A stretch of DNA of 22,589 nucleotides. Source: Stygibacter sp964604155. Lineage in GTDB: Bacteria; Cloacimonadota; Cloacimonadia; Cloacimonadales; TCS61. Position 1 is the stretch's first letter. Each line of letters begins with the position of its first letter. Location: the NCBI GenBank assembly GCA_964604155.1, contig CAZRXY010000091.1:1-22589 (forward strand). The letters are read 5' to 3'. The notes beneath the pieces are model-generated. The model was given only the letters and a program-made list of their open reading frames with translations. It was not told the origin of the DNA and did no database searches. A program made the position numbers and the translations under genes. Shown in pieces: positions 1 to 7,495 of the stretch.

Positions 1-1
1 T

Positions 2-283
2 GAGCTCACATCTGTGCCTTCTGTCACAGCTCTTAAGAGCAATTACCCGAACCCGTTCAATCCTGTAACTACCATAGCCTTTGAAGTTGCCGAACCTGGA
101 GATGTACTTATCCAGATTTACAACATTAAAAGCCAATTAGTTAAAACTCTGATTAATGATCATCATGATGCCGGGTCATATACGATCCAGTGGAATGCTG
201 ATGGTCAGGCTTCCGGCGTATATTTCTACAAAATGAAGTTCGGTCGCTATACAAGCACAAAGAAGATGATACTAATGAAGTAA
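2..283 (+). CDS. C-terminal end of a secreted protein with a type IX secretion (type A) sorting domain, 5' truncated
   Basis: Only the last ~93 codons lie in the window; the frame is open to the left edge, so the true start is outside and the GTG at 14 is just an internal Val codon. The visible part is one FlgD-like beta-sandwich of about 80 residues. It begins with the signature NYPNPFNP, continues with alternating beta strands (TTIAFEV, DVLIQIYN), has the GxYxIxWN turn (GSYTIQWNADG), then SGVYFYKM, and ends in the basic tail KKMILMK. In FCB bacteria this arrangement marks proteins exported by the Por/type IX secretion system and attached to or released from the cell surface. The catalytic or binding part of the protein is not visible, so its function cannot be stated. 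It is followed directly by a strong terminator. Confidence 0.9.
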   Translation, partial: ELTSVPSVTALKSNYPNPFNPVTTIAFEVAEPGDVLIQIYNIKSQLVKTLINDHHDAGSYTIQWNADGQASGVYFYKMKFGRYTSTKKMILMK

Positions 284-303
284 TCTTCTTCTGAATAAAC
301 GAT

Positions 304-330
304 AGCCCCTGCCTTGGCAGGGGCTTTTTT
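304..330 (+). terminator. Rho-independent terminator after the secreted protein gene
   Basis: A perfect 10-bp inverted repeat, AGCCCCTGCC (304-313) and GGCAGGGGCT (316-325), is followed at once by a run of six T (325-330). The centre is only two bases, so the innermost pairs must open to form a loop, leaving a GC-rich stem of about 8 bp. It lies 21 bp after the stop codon and isolates the upstream gene from the padR operon. Confidence 0.92.
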
Positions 331-372
331 AATAATGCGTGCAAAACTATAAGCTGCCGGAGAGCAAAAATG

Positions 373-405
373 GGTTAGAGAGCCCGAACTATTCGGGTAT
401 TAACC
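373..405. other. Nested hairpin in the padR upstream region
   Basis: The inner stem is CCCGAA (383-388) with TTCGGG (392-397) and a 3-base loop. The outer stem is GGTTA (373-377) with TAACC (401-405), separated from it by short unpaired stretches. No T-run follows, so this is not an obvious terminator. It sits between the upstream terminator and the presumed padR promoter. It could be a protein-binding site, a remnant or a chance fold. Confidence 0.4.
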
Positions 406-419
406 AATACAAGCCTCAT

Positions 420-440
420 TATATTATACTTTATAATATA
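420..440. promoter_or_regulatory. Perfect 9-bp inverted repeat, candidate PadR operator
   Basis: TATATTATA (420-428) and its exact reverse complement TATAATATA (432-440) flank the 3-base centre CTT. The site is 68 bp upstream of the padR start and just ahead of a TTGACT -35-like hexamer (445-450). PadR-family repressors usually bind AT-rich inverted repeats in their own promoters, so autoregulation through this site is a reasonable inference. The right half also contains TATAAT (432-437), but with no matching -35 at normal spacing. Confidence 0.5.
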
Positions 441-444
441 GTTC

Positions 445-479
445 TTGACTTGATAAAGTAAATTAGAGATTTTGTTATC
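445..479 (+). promoter_or_regulatory. Possible promoter for the padR-efflux operon
   Basis: A good -35-like TTGACT (445-450) is present, but the -10 region about 17-22 bp downstream (GATTTTGTTATC area) matches the consensus poorly. It is placed on position: it follows the palindrome at 420-440 and gives a short leader to the Shine-Dalgarno GGAGG at 498-502. The assignment is weak. Confidence 0.25.
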
Positions 480-508
480 GAACATAAAAGGTATTATGGA
501 GGATAGTG

Positions 509-1111
509 ATGAATAAGGTGGATATAGTAGTGCTGGGTTTTTTGATTCGTAAGCCCATGCATGGTTATCTGATAGCAGAATACTTTGAAAAAAGGGGTCT
601 TGAATTCTGGGTAAAGATCAAGATGCCCTCTGTTTATAAGGCATTAGGAAGGCTGGAAAAAGGTACATATATATCTGTCAAATCGGAGATAGCTGATAGT
701 AATCGTTTGCGTAAGGTGTATTCCATTACTTCACTTGGCAGAGATTATTTCAGGAAGCTATTAGATGATTTATTTTTTAGTGAAGAATTTGTATCTCCTT
801 TTGATTTTTGGAATGCCTTCAGGTTTCTGGAGGGCAACGTTAGTCGGCAATATTTTATCAAGCTCATAGATCATCGACTTAATCAGATGGAATTGCATAA
901 AGTGGAGATGGATGAGAAGAGAAGGGATCATTGTAATGAAAATCTTGAGAATCCGCTTCCATTTTACCTAAAGATGTTATTGGGAGGCATTGCAAAAATG
1001 TATGAAGCAGAGCTAAAATTATTGATTGATATGAAACTTGCTGCGCAAGATTCTAAAAACCACTCAGCTTTTATCCCAGTTATGGAGGGAGAAAAAAATG
1101 GACAAGACTAA
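509..1111 (+). CDS. PadR family transcriptional regulator
   Basis: This 200-residue protein has the PadR layout. An N-terminal winged helix covers residues 1-85, with the family opening VVLGFLIRKPMHGYLIAEYF, a recognition-helix region (SVYKALGRLEKGTYI) and a wing ending in the YSITSLGRDYFRKLL signature. A helical C-terminal dimerisation domain of the longer (Vir/AphA-like) type follows. The ATG at 509 is chosen over the GTG at 506 because GGAGG (498-502) then has a 6-base spacer. It is the first gene of an operon with a TolC-RND efflux system and overlaps the tolC-like gene by 14 bp. The known precedent is LmrR- or PadR-like repressors that sense phenolics or drugs and repress adjacent transporters, so it probably controls this pump. 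The ligand is unknown. Confidence 0.9.
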   Translation: MNKVDIVVLGFLIRKPMHGYLIAEYFEKRGLEFWVKIKMPSVYKALGRLEKGTYISVKSEIADSNRLRKVYSITSLGRDYFRKLLDDLFFSEEFVSPFDFWNAFRFLEGNVSRQYFIKLIDHRLNQMELHKVEMDEKRRDHCNENLENPLPFYLKMLLGGIAKMYEAELKLLIDMKLAAQDSKNHSAFIPVMEGEKNGQD

Positions 1112-2441
1112 ACGGTTAGTGATAGTAGTATTATTTATATTTTGCCTGTCATTATTTTCCGAAGAAGTATTGAGTCTTGATAGAGCGATAGAGCTGGCAA
1201 AGCGGAACAATCCTGAGATAAAGACAGCATATAACGATTTAAAATCTGCAGAGAAATCCTGGCAAAGCAGCTATCTGGGCATGGTACCTTCGGCAAATTT
1301 GAATTATAACAAATTATTTCTCAATCCTGGCAGCAATACGTCTGCAGGGAAATTAGAGGCAAATTCATCTTTTGGCATCACAGCAACTCAGCCGATTTTT
1401 AATGGAGGGAAAATCTATCTTTCAGCCGGGATATCAGGGAATCTTCATAAAATACAGCAGGAAAATTACCGCAGCAAAATGCTTGAAATTGCTGCATTAA
1501 CCGAGAGCAAATATTTCCTTGTGCAAAGTTATAACGCGATGGTGAAAGTGCTGGAAAAGAAATTTATGCAAAATGCGATAAATATGGAAATAGCAGAAAC
1601 GCGGTTCAATTCAGGATTAATATCAGAAACAGATTATTTACAGATCAGAAGTGAAAAACTTTCCAGTGAATTAGAACTTATAAACATGCATAATTCCTTT
1701 GAACTCAGCAAATTAGATTTAGCTGATCATATAGGATACAGAACAGATTTTTCCTGCGAAGAATTTTATCTTAAACCTTATGAAGGTCTCTTGGGCATAT
1801 TGAGCAGGAACGATACAAAATACTTAGCCTTATTGGAAGAGAAATTGATAGAGATTGGCAGAACAAAAAATCCAGCCTTAAATATTTCGAAACTTAGTAT
1901 AAATAATTCTCAGAAATCTCGTAAGATGGCAGCGGGTAATATATTACCATCATTAAATTTATCTTATACATACAATTGGGAGAACAGCAATATTGCAAAA
2001 GATTTCAGTGGCAGCAGTACATTTGCCATAATTGCAGCAATGCCTGTTTTTCCGTTAGCAGACAATGTATTGGATTATGAAGCCGCCAGATATGAATTAA
2101 TGAGTGCAGAGCGAAGCTATGATTCCACTTTAAATTCCATTACCTTAATAATTCGTACAAACTGCTTAAGTCTTTTCAATAAAGCAAGGGCAGTGGAATC
2201 TGCTGAATTAAACAGGGACCTTGCGAGAGAGACCTGGGATAAGATGCAGATAAGATTCGAAAAAGGGCTTATCTCCGTCTCTGATCTTATATCTGTAGAG
2301 GTAATGCTGCTCAATTCGGAGAACTATTTTATTACTTCCCAGCAGGAATTTCTAAAAGCAATCTCCAATTTGAATCAGGTATTAGGCTTGGAAGACAAAA
2401 ATGAATTATTCAATATAATAAATGGATTGGAGGAAAAATGA
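1098..2441 (+). CDS. TolC-like outer membrane efflux channel protein
   Basis: This 447-residue protein is the outer-membrane channel of a tripartite efflux pump. A signal peptide (basic MDKTKR, then a hydrophobic stretch ending near LFSEE) leads into the typical TolC opening, SLDRAIELAKRNNPEIK. Two structurally similar halves of long amphipathic helices and short strands follow: residues ~30-225 and ~255-445. Phrases such as TQPIFNGGKI, the repeat-like MPVFPLADN, and ETWDKMQIRFEKGLISVSDLI are typical of the outer membrane efflux protein family. The ATG at 1098 is preferred over the upstream in-frame codon at 1038 because GGAGGG (1084-1089) lies 8 bases before it and the signal peptide then begins at the N terminus. 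It overlaps padR by 14 bp and the adaptor gene by 4 bp (ATGA), so the genes are translationally coupled. Confidence 0.92.
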   Translation: MDKTKRLVIVVLFIFCLSLFSEEVLSLDRAIELAKRNNPEIKTAYNDLKSAEKSWQSSYLGMVPSANLNYNKLFLNPGSNTSAGKLEANSSFGITATQPIFNGGKIYLSAGISGNLHKIQQENYRSKMLEIAALTESKYFLVQSYNAMVKVLEKKFMQNAINMEIAETRFNSGLISETDYLQIRSEKLSSELELINMHNSFELSKLDLADHIGYRTDFSCEEFYLKPYEGLLGILSRNDTKYLALLEEKLIEIGRTKNPALNISKLSINNSQKSRKMAAGNILPSLNLSYTYNWENSNIAKDFSGSSTFAIIAAMPVFPLADNVLDYEAARYELMSAERSYDSTLNSITLIIRTNCLSLFNKARAVESAELNRDLARETWDKMQIRFEKGLISVSDLISVEVMLLNSENYFITSQQEFLKAISNLNQVLGLEDKNELFNIINGLEEK

Positions 2442-3535
2442 AAATAAAGATATTGGTACTGGTGATGATATTGTATTCAATTTCATTACTGCTGGTATCT
2501 GGCTGTGCCAAAGAAATGCCTGGGAAAAAGACTGATTCGATTGATCAGAGAGAGATACCAGTGCCTGTGATGGTCAATAAGATCAATCTTTCTGATTTGG
2601 AAGAGTACCTAAATTTTACTGCCAAACTGGAGGGCATCACTGATATTATCATGGTGAGTGAGAGCAATGGCAGGGTGAAAGAGATCGATAAAAACCTGGG
2701 TGACTGGGTAAATAAGGGTGAAACAATAGGCAGAATTTCTAATGACAGCTATTTGAATCAATTGGAACAGGCAAAAGCAAGTCTGCTTGCCAGTGAAGCT
2801 GCCTTAGAGCTTGCGGAGATGCAAAGAGATGCCACTTTCAGCTTATATGAAGCTCAAAAATTATCCCGCAGTGAATTTGTCTTGGTACAAAGCAATTATA
2901 AGCAGGCTCAGGCTGCATATGAAAGTGCACAGGCGATATTGAAGCAAAGCGAACTAAATGTCCTGAATGCTCAATTTGCGGCACCAGTTAGTGGTTATAT
3001 CAGTGACCTCAAATTGGAGGTTGGCAGCTATATCAGTATGGGTCAGCAGGTATGCAGGCTGGTAGATAACAGCAAACTGGTAATCAAAACGGGGATTGGT
3101 CAAAAAGATATAACTGGCATAAAGACAGGACAGCAGGTATTAATCACCAGTGAATTTGATGACAGGATACTTTATGGCAAAATCACTGGTTCTGGCATAG
3201 CTCCGGTGAATGGCTCGATAAATTATCCGGTAGAAATCGAGCTGGAAAATCCGGACAGATCACTTCTTCCTGGTATGGTGATATCTGGCAAAATCTTGCG
3301 AAACACTTATAAACAGGTGATATATACATCCATGAATAACCTGACTCAGATATACGATGAATATTTCGTTTATGTGATCAATAGCGCCAGCCGGGCGGAG
3401 CTGCACAAAGTGGAACTGGGCAAACAGATTGGTCGTAATGTGATCATAAAAAGCGGAATAGAACCTGGCGACCTGCTGGTAATAGAAGGTTCGAACAGTC
3501 TTAGTGACAATACACTGGTAGAGATAAAGGACTAA
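2438..3535 (+). CDS. RND efflux periplasmic adaptor lipoprotein (HlyD/MFP family)
   Basis: This 365-residue membrane fusion protein links the inner-membrane pump to the TolC-like channel. The N terminus is a lipoprotein signal with the lipobox V20-S-G-C23, predicting a lipid anchor. The domains run in the usual order: a first half of the lipoyl/barrel-sandwich domain (GRVKEIDKNLGDWVNKGE, ~78-97), an alpha-helical hairpin rich in Ala/Gln/Glu (~105-175), the second lipoyl half (FAAPVSGYISDLKLEVGSYI, ~182-201), a beta-barrel domain (~215-285), and a membrane-proximal C-terminal domain ending in GIEPGDLLVIEGSNSL. The start overlaps the tolC-like stop by ATGA. Substrate specificity cannot be read from the sequence. 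The family assignment is firm, while membership in the exact subfamily (AcrA- or MdtA-like) is not. Confidence 0.93.
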   Translation: MKIKILVLVMILYSISLLLVSGCAKEMPGKKTDSIDQREIPVPVMVNKINLSDLEEYLNFTAKLEGITDIIMVSESNGRVKEIDKNLGDWVNKGETIGRISNDSYLNQLEQAKASLLASEAALELAEMQRDATFSLYEAQKLSRSEFVLVQSNYKQAQAAYESAQAILKQSELNVLNAQFAAPVSGYISDLKLEVGSYISMGQQVCRLVDNSKLVIKTGIGQKDITGIKTGQQVLITSEFDDRILYGKITGSGIAPVNGSINYPVEIELENPDRSLLPGMVISGKILRNTYKQVIYTSMNNLTQIYDEYFVYVINSASRAELHKVELGKQIGRNVIIKSGIEPGDLLVIEGSNSLSDNTLVEIKD

Positions 3536-3544
3536 GGAGTCTTC

Positions 3545-6500
3545 ATGTCATTAGCAAAATTTTCGGTAGATAACAAGATTTTAGTAAATATGATCGTGCT
3601 GATCGTATTCATATACGGCATATACACAGTGATAGATATTCCCAAAGAAGAAGCACCTGCAGTAGATTTTGGTTCTTTTTTCATCTTAGTATCATATCCC
3701 GGAGTCTCGCCGGCTGAGATGGAAAAGCTGGTAGTAAAAAGAATAGAAGATGAGATATCTGATCTGGAAAACATGGATTATTTCACATCTACATCGCGAG
3801 AGGGTCTGGCAACTATCTTCATCAGTATGGAAACTGGTTCAGATATCGATAAGGGCTGGGATGACCTGAATACCGAACTGGACAAAGTAAATAACCTGCC
3901 TAAGGACGCCAGTGACCCGGTTCTGGTGCGTCTGAATATGCGTGAGGTAAATGAAATCTGCACTGTGGCACTGGGCGGTGCCTTTTCTGATAATGCAATA
4001 AGAGAAATAGCAGAAGATTTTAGAGATGAGCTATTGAATATAGATTTTGTATCCAAAGTGGAAATTGCCGGCACACGCGAACGCGAAATCTGGATTGAAG
4101 CCAATGCAAAGAAACTGGATAATTATTCAATAAGTCTTTCTGATATTCTTAATGCCGTCACAATGCGTAACATAAACACACCTGGGGGCACAATCAGTTT
4201 TGGCAGAGCGGAATATTTGATCCGGCAGGTGGGAGAATATGACGATCTGGTTCAGATAAGTGAGCAGGTGATAGCGATGGACAGCCAGGGACGTGCGATT
4301 AGAATAGGCGATGTGGCAATTATAAAGGATACTCTGGAAAATGCAGCTACTATAGGCAAGCTCAATGGCAAAAATGCCGTTAATTTGAATATCTATAAAA
4401 AAGCAGATGGCAATATAATAAATGTGATGAAAGATGTACGCCAGCTAAGCACGGAGTGGGAAAGGCAAGTTCCCGGTTTAACTGCTCAAGTACAGAATGA
4501 CGGTTCTATCCGGGTAAAAAACAGTATTGGCACTTTGGGAAACAGCGCCATGCTGGGCATCATTCTGGTTTTTATAGTCCTCTTTATCTTCATCGGCTGG
4601 AAAAATGCTCTCTTTGCAGCCTGGGGTATTCCTTTTTCTGTGCTCCTCACTTTTATTCTGATGCGTCAGTTTGACGTGACAATAAACAATCTTAGTTTAT
4701 TCAGTCTGATACTGGTGCTGGGCATGATCGTAGATGATGCAATTATCGTGCTGGAAAATGTGCATCGCTTTCGGGAAATGGGTTACAGCCGCTATGAAGC
4801 AGCCATAGAAGGCACAAAGCAGATAACCTGGCCTGTTGTCTCGGCGGTGCTGACTACTATCTCAGCGTTTGCTATTCTTTTACTGATGGAAGGAGTGATG
4901 GGACAATTCATGAAGGTCTTCCCTATCGTCATCAGCATTGCACTTTTTTCTTCTTTATTTGAATGTCTTGTTATACTACCCTCGCATATAAGTGAATTTG
5001 GTGATAAAAAACTGAAATCTCATAAGGATAAGAATCCGTTGCAAATCTGGTTGGAAAAAAATTATCGAAAGTTGATAACCAGTGCTTTACGGCATCGGTT
5101 ACTCACCATAAGTATAGTACTCTTGGCAATGCTTCTGGCTATCTTATCAGTTTTTATAGGTTTAGTAAAATTTGAATTTTTCCCGAGAAACAGGGCGGAT
5201 ACCATAAAAATCCAGCTCGATTGCCCTGTAGGTTACAGCCTTGAAAAAACTAACGGAATAGTCAGCCAGTTTGAGCAGTTTGTGCTTAATATGGAAGAGA
5301 ATATCGATATTGAAGCAGTGGTTACCACAATAGGTCAATATTCGGAAAACTATCGCAGTAAACAGGAAACAAATATTGCTTCAGTCAAAATCGATTTAGT
5401 GGAAATTGACAAGATGAAATACAGCCATGAAATTCTTAAAACAAAGCTAAGGTCATTTTTGGATAAAATGCCAGGGCTCTATTCATATAAGCTTTTGGAG
5501 AGTCAGGGAGGAGGACCTCCAACCGGTTCTGATATAGAATTAAGGGTGCTGGGAGATGACTTGGACAGATTGGAATATATTGGCAGGTATCTGATAAATG
5601 AGTTAGAGAAAATTCCGGGTACTGCTGATTTGGAAACAAGTTTTTATGAAGGTAAAAAGGAAATCAGGATTTATCCTGATTATGATAAGATTGCCTTCTA
5701 TGGTTTATCGACCAATAGTGTAACGACGCTGATCTCTCAGGCTTGTTATGGTCTTCCAATTTCCAAATACCGTGGAGACGGCATTGATGAGTACGATATA
5801 ATTCTCAAGGTGCGGGAAGACCAGGTAGATATGATAGACAAGCTGGAAAATCTAAAATTGCGAGCTATCTCTGGAGATTTGATCTCACTCAAAGAAGTTG
5901 CAAAACTGGAAATTGTGGGTGGTTATGCACAGATCAACCATAGAGACGGTAAGCGATTGATCTCTGTAAGTGGCAATGTAACCTCATATACAGATGAAAA
6001 TGGAGTAGTAAGAAAAAGGACTCCTGATGAAGTAACCTGGATATTAAAGGGAAATGATTTAACGGGCGTTCCCGGTGTTCTGTCAAATTTCAGCCAGAAC
6101 TTCTCGGGATATAAGCTGGAATATGGAGGAACGGCAGAAGAACAGAGAAAGCTCTATAACTCACTCTATATTGCGGCTATTATTGCTTTGCTTCTAATCT
6201 TCACCATACTCGCAACGCAATTTAAAAGCTATGTACAACCCTTTATTGTTATGATCGCGATCCCATTTGGCTTAATTGGTGTAATTTTTGGTCTGGTTAT
6301 CACAGGCTTGCCATTTTCTATGATGACAATGATATCCGTAGTGGCACTGGCTGGAATTGTAGTTAATGATTCGCTTGTACTGGTGGATTTTGTCAACCGC
6401 GAGCGAGAAAATGGAATTGATCGCTGGAACTCGTTGATCAATGCCGGAGCAATACGCATGCGTCCTATCCTGATGACCACAATCACTACTATTGCTGGCT

Positions 6501-6724
6501 TTATGCCCATTATTCTGTCTCGTTCTCAAACTATAAGTGATTACAAACCTATGGCTGTGAGTATAGCATTTGGACTGGCATTTGCCACGATTCTCACTCT
6601 ACTGGTGATACCAGTGATCTATTCTTTGGTGGATTCTGTTTTCTTCAGGCTTAAAATGACCCGTTTTCAGAATTCACATAAATCTCGTGAAGAATGCCTT
6701 GATTGCCCGGAAAACATAAAATAA
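3545..6724 (+). CDS. RND superfamily efflux pump inner-membrane transporter (AcrB/MdtB-like)
   Basis: This 1059-residue proton-driven transporter has the standard RND layout. It has TM1, a large periplasmic porter/docking loop, TM2-6 (~335-475), a linker, TM7 (~515-540), a second periplasmic loop, and TM8-12 (~870-1035). The TM4 proton-relay pair is present as D397-D398 in GMIVDDAIIVLENV, equivalent to AcrB D407/D408. The TM10 segment reads GIVVNDSLVLVDF, so the Lys of AcrB (K940) is replaced by Asn. This substitution is common in RND pumps outside the classical AcrB group. The second-loop phrase RMRPILMTTITTIAGFMPII is well conserved. AAGGAG (3534-3539) supports the ATG at 3545. It is the last gene of the padR operon. 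Drug, bile-like compound or lipid export are all possible. Confidence 0.95.
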   Translation: MSLAKFSVDNKILVNMIVLIVFIYGIYTVIDIPKEEAPAVDFGSFFILVSYPGVSPAEMEKLVVKRIEDEISDLENMDYFTSTSREGLATIFISMETGSDIDKGWDDLNTELDKVNNLPKDASDPVLVRLNMREVNEICTVALGGAFSDNAIREIAEDFRDELLNIDFVSKVEIAGTREREIWIEANAKKLDNYSISLSDILNAVTMRNINTPGGTISFGRAEYLIRQVGEYDDLVQISEQVIAMDSQGRAIRIGDVAIIKDTLENAATIGKLNGKNAVNLNIYKKADGNIINVMKDVRQLSTEWERQVPGLTAQVQNDGSIRVKNSIGTLGNSAMLGIILVFIVLFIFIGWKNALFAAWGIPFSVLLTFILMRQFDVTINNLSLFSLILVLGMIVDDAIIVLENVHRFREMGYSRYEAAIEGTKQITWPVVSAVLTTISAFAILLLMEGVMGQFMKVFPIVISIALFSSLFECLVILPSHISEFGDKKLKSHKDKNPLQIWLEKNYRKLITSALRHRLLTISIVLLAMLLAILSVFIGLVKFEFFPRNRADTIKIQLDCPVGYSLEKTNGIVSQFEQFVLNMEENIDIEAVVTTIGQYSENYRSKQETNIASVKIDLVEIDKMKYSHEILKTKLRSFLDKMPGLYSYKLLESQGGGPPTGSDIELRVLGDDLDRLEYIGRYLINELEKIPGTADLETSFYEGKKEIRIYPDYDKIAFYGLSTNSVTTLISQACYGLPISKYRGDGIDEYDIILKVREDQVDMIDKLENLKLRAISGDLISLKEVAKLEIVGGYAQINHRDGKRLISVSGNVTSYTDENGVVRKRTPDEVTWILKGNDLTGVPGVLSNFSQNFSGYKLEYGGTAEEQRKLYNSLYIAAIIALLLIFTILATQFKSYVQPFIVMIAIPFGLIGVIFGLVITGLPFSMMTMISVVALAGIVVNDSLVLVDFVNRERENGIDRWNSLINAGAIRMRPILMTTITTIAGFMPIILSRSQTISDYKPMAVSIAFGLAFATILTLLVIPVIYSLVDSVFFRLKMTRFQNSHKSREECLDCPENIK

Positions 6725-6731
6725 TTACTTC

Positions 6732-6784
6732 GGACATTATGGACGCGATGGACAAATTGGACTTGATATTTGTCCATAGTGTCC
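6732..6784. repeat. 9-bp-phased GGAC repeat with inverted copies
   Basis: GGAC occurs at 6732, 6741, 6750 and 6759, exactly 9 bp apart, each as a 9-mer of the form GGACNNNNT. The reverse complement GTCC follows at 6772 and 6781, again 9 bp apart. The two arms can pair through ATGGACAAA (6748-6756) and TTTGTCCAT (6769-6777) with a 12-base loop, plus outer GGAC/GTCC pairs. It follows the RND gene by about 10 bp. There is no T-run after it, so it is a poor intrinsic terminator. The function is unknown. Confidence 0.7.
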
Positions 6785-6853
6785 ATTTAAGATTTTCCAT
6801 TCATCCGACCGGCTGATTCTGAAGAGGGGACGGAGCCGGCGAGGATAAATTTA

Positions 6854-6882
6854 TTGACAGAATAGTAAGGGTAGAATTAATG
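6854..6882 (+). promoter_or_regulatory. Possible promoter of the rimP-nusA-infB operon
   Basis: A perfect -35 hexamer TTGACA (6854-6859) is followed after 17 bp by TTAATG (6877-6882), a modest -10; TAGAAT at 6872-6877 is a better -10 but too close. Transcription would start near 6889, giving a leader of about 110 bases before rimP that includes the hairpin at 6957-6973. Confidence 0.35.
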
Positions 6883-6927
6883 TTTTCTGAAGAAGAAGAA
6901 GATATGGTGATAGAAAATCAGTTATAG
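6880..6927 (+). CDS. Possible 15-codon acidic leader peptide
   Basis: An ATG with a well-placed AAGGG (6867-6871, 8-base spacer) opens a 15-residue ORF, MFSEEEEDMVIENQL. The same frame is open upstream back to a stop at 6820-6822 and encodes a plausible charged peptide, which could mean the remnant of a larger gene. If the promoter at 6854-6882 is real, the ATG lies upstream of the expected transcript start, so the two calls conflict. No known leader peptide is recognised. Confidence 0.15.
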   Translation: MFSEEEEDMVIENQL

Positions 6928-6956
6928 CCATGTGAGAGTTATAAGTAAGATTTGAG

Positions 6957-6973
6957 CCACTGCCAGACAGTGG
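6957..6973 (+). promoter_or_regulatory. Leader hairpin 24 bases upstream of rimP
   Basis: CCACTG (6957-6962) pairs perfectly with CAGTGG (6968-6973) around a 5-base loop, followed by TTTCGTT. It resembles a weak intrinsic terminator and could act as an attenuator or RNA-binding site for the operon, whose second gene is nusA. The U-run is too broken to call it a real terminator. Confidence 0.35.
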
Positions 6974-6997
6974 TTTCGTTATATATTAGGGAAGGTT

Positions 6998-7495
6998 ATG
7001 CAAGAAAGAATTGAGAGTATAGTAAAAGAGGCTTGTGCTAAGGCAGGGGTAGCTTTATATGACCTTGAGATGAAGGCTACGGCTCATGGCAGGGTGCTGG
7101 TGGTATTTGTAACCAGTCTTGGTGGAGTGAAAGTGAAGTATTGCCAGAGGGTGAGCCGTCTGATAGAACATCAATTAGAGGAAGAGGATATAATTGACGG
7201 CAGATATTTTCTGGAAGTATCTTCACCGGGTTTGGAGCGGGAGTTAAAGAAAAAGAGTCATTTTGTGAGTGCCATAGGTGAGCAGGTATCATTATCCGTT
7301 CAGACGGGAGATGGCAACAGCCCAGTATCGGGCAGGCTGCATGAAGTAAATCCGGATAGCATAACATTGAAGCTTGCAGATGATGAGATGCTTGAGATTT
7401 CATTAAGCCGGATAAAAAAGGCAAAAACCTTGTTTGATTATAAAAAGGATTTAAAGAAAAAGCCTGAGCATGAGGATAAAATCAAGGAGAAGTGA
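6998..7495 (+). CDS. rimP: Ribosome maturation factor RimP
   Basis: This 165-residue protein assists maturation of the 30S ribosomal subunit. The N-terminal alpha/beta domain spans residues 1-84 and ends in the family signature LEVSSPGLERELK (from residue 72). The C-terminal SH3-like barrel (~88-150) contains the usual closing strand pattern (GRLHEVNPDSITLKL, then LSRIKKAKTLFDYKKDLKK). The ATG at 6998 follows a purine-rich AGGGAAGG sequence. It is the first gene of a ten-gene cluster and its stop overlaps the nusA start by one base (TGATG). The rimP-nusA-ylxR-infB order is widely conserved in bacteria, which supports the call. Confidence 0.95.
   Translation: MQERIESIVKEACAKAGVALYDLEMKATAHGRVLVVFVTSLGGVKVKYCQRVSRLIEHQLEEEDIIDGRYFLEVSSPGLERELKKKSHFVSAIGEQVSLSVQTGDGNSPVSGRLHEVNPDSITLKLADDEMLEISLSRIKKAKTLFDYKKDLKKKPEHEDKIKEK

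Noticed and set aside
3778..4104. Minus-strand open frame of about 100 codons inside the RND gene
   Set aside because: It is antisense to a strongly conserved transporter, has no ribosome-binding site or recognisable motif, and its composition follows from the codons of the sense gene.
6748..6777. Hairpin after the RND gene as an intrinsic terminator
   Set aside because: The stem is AT-rich with a 12-base loop and is not followed by a T-run; it is better described as part of the phased GGAC repeat.
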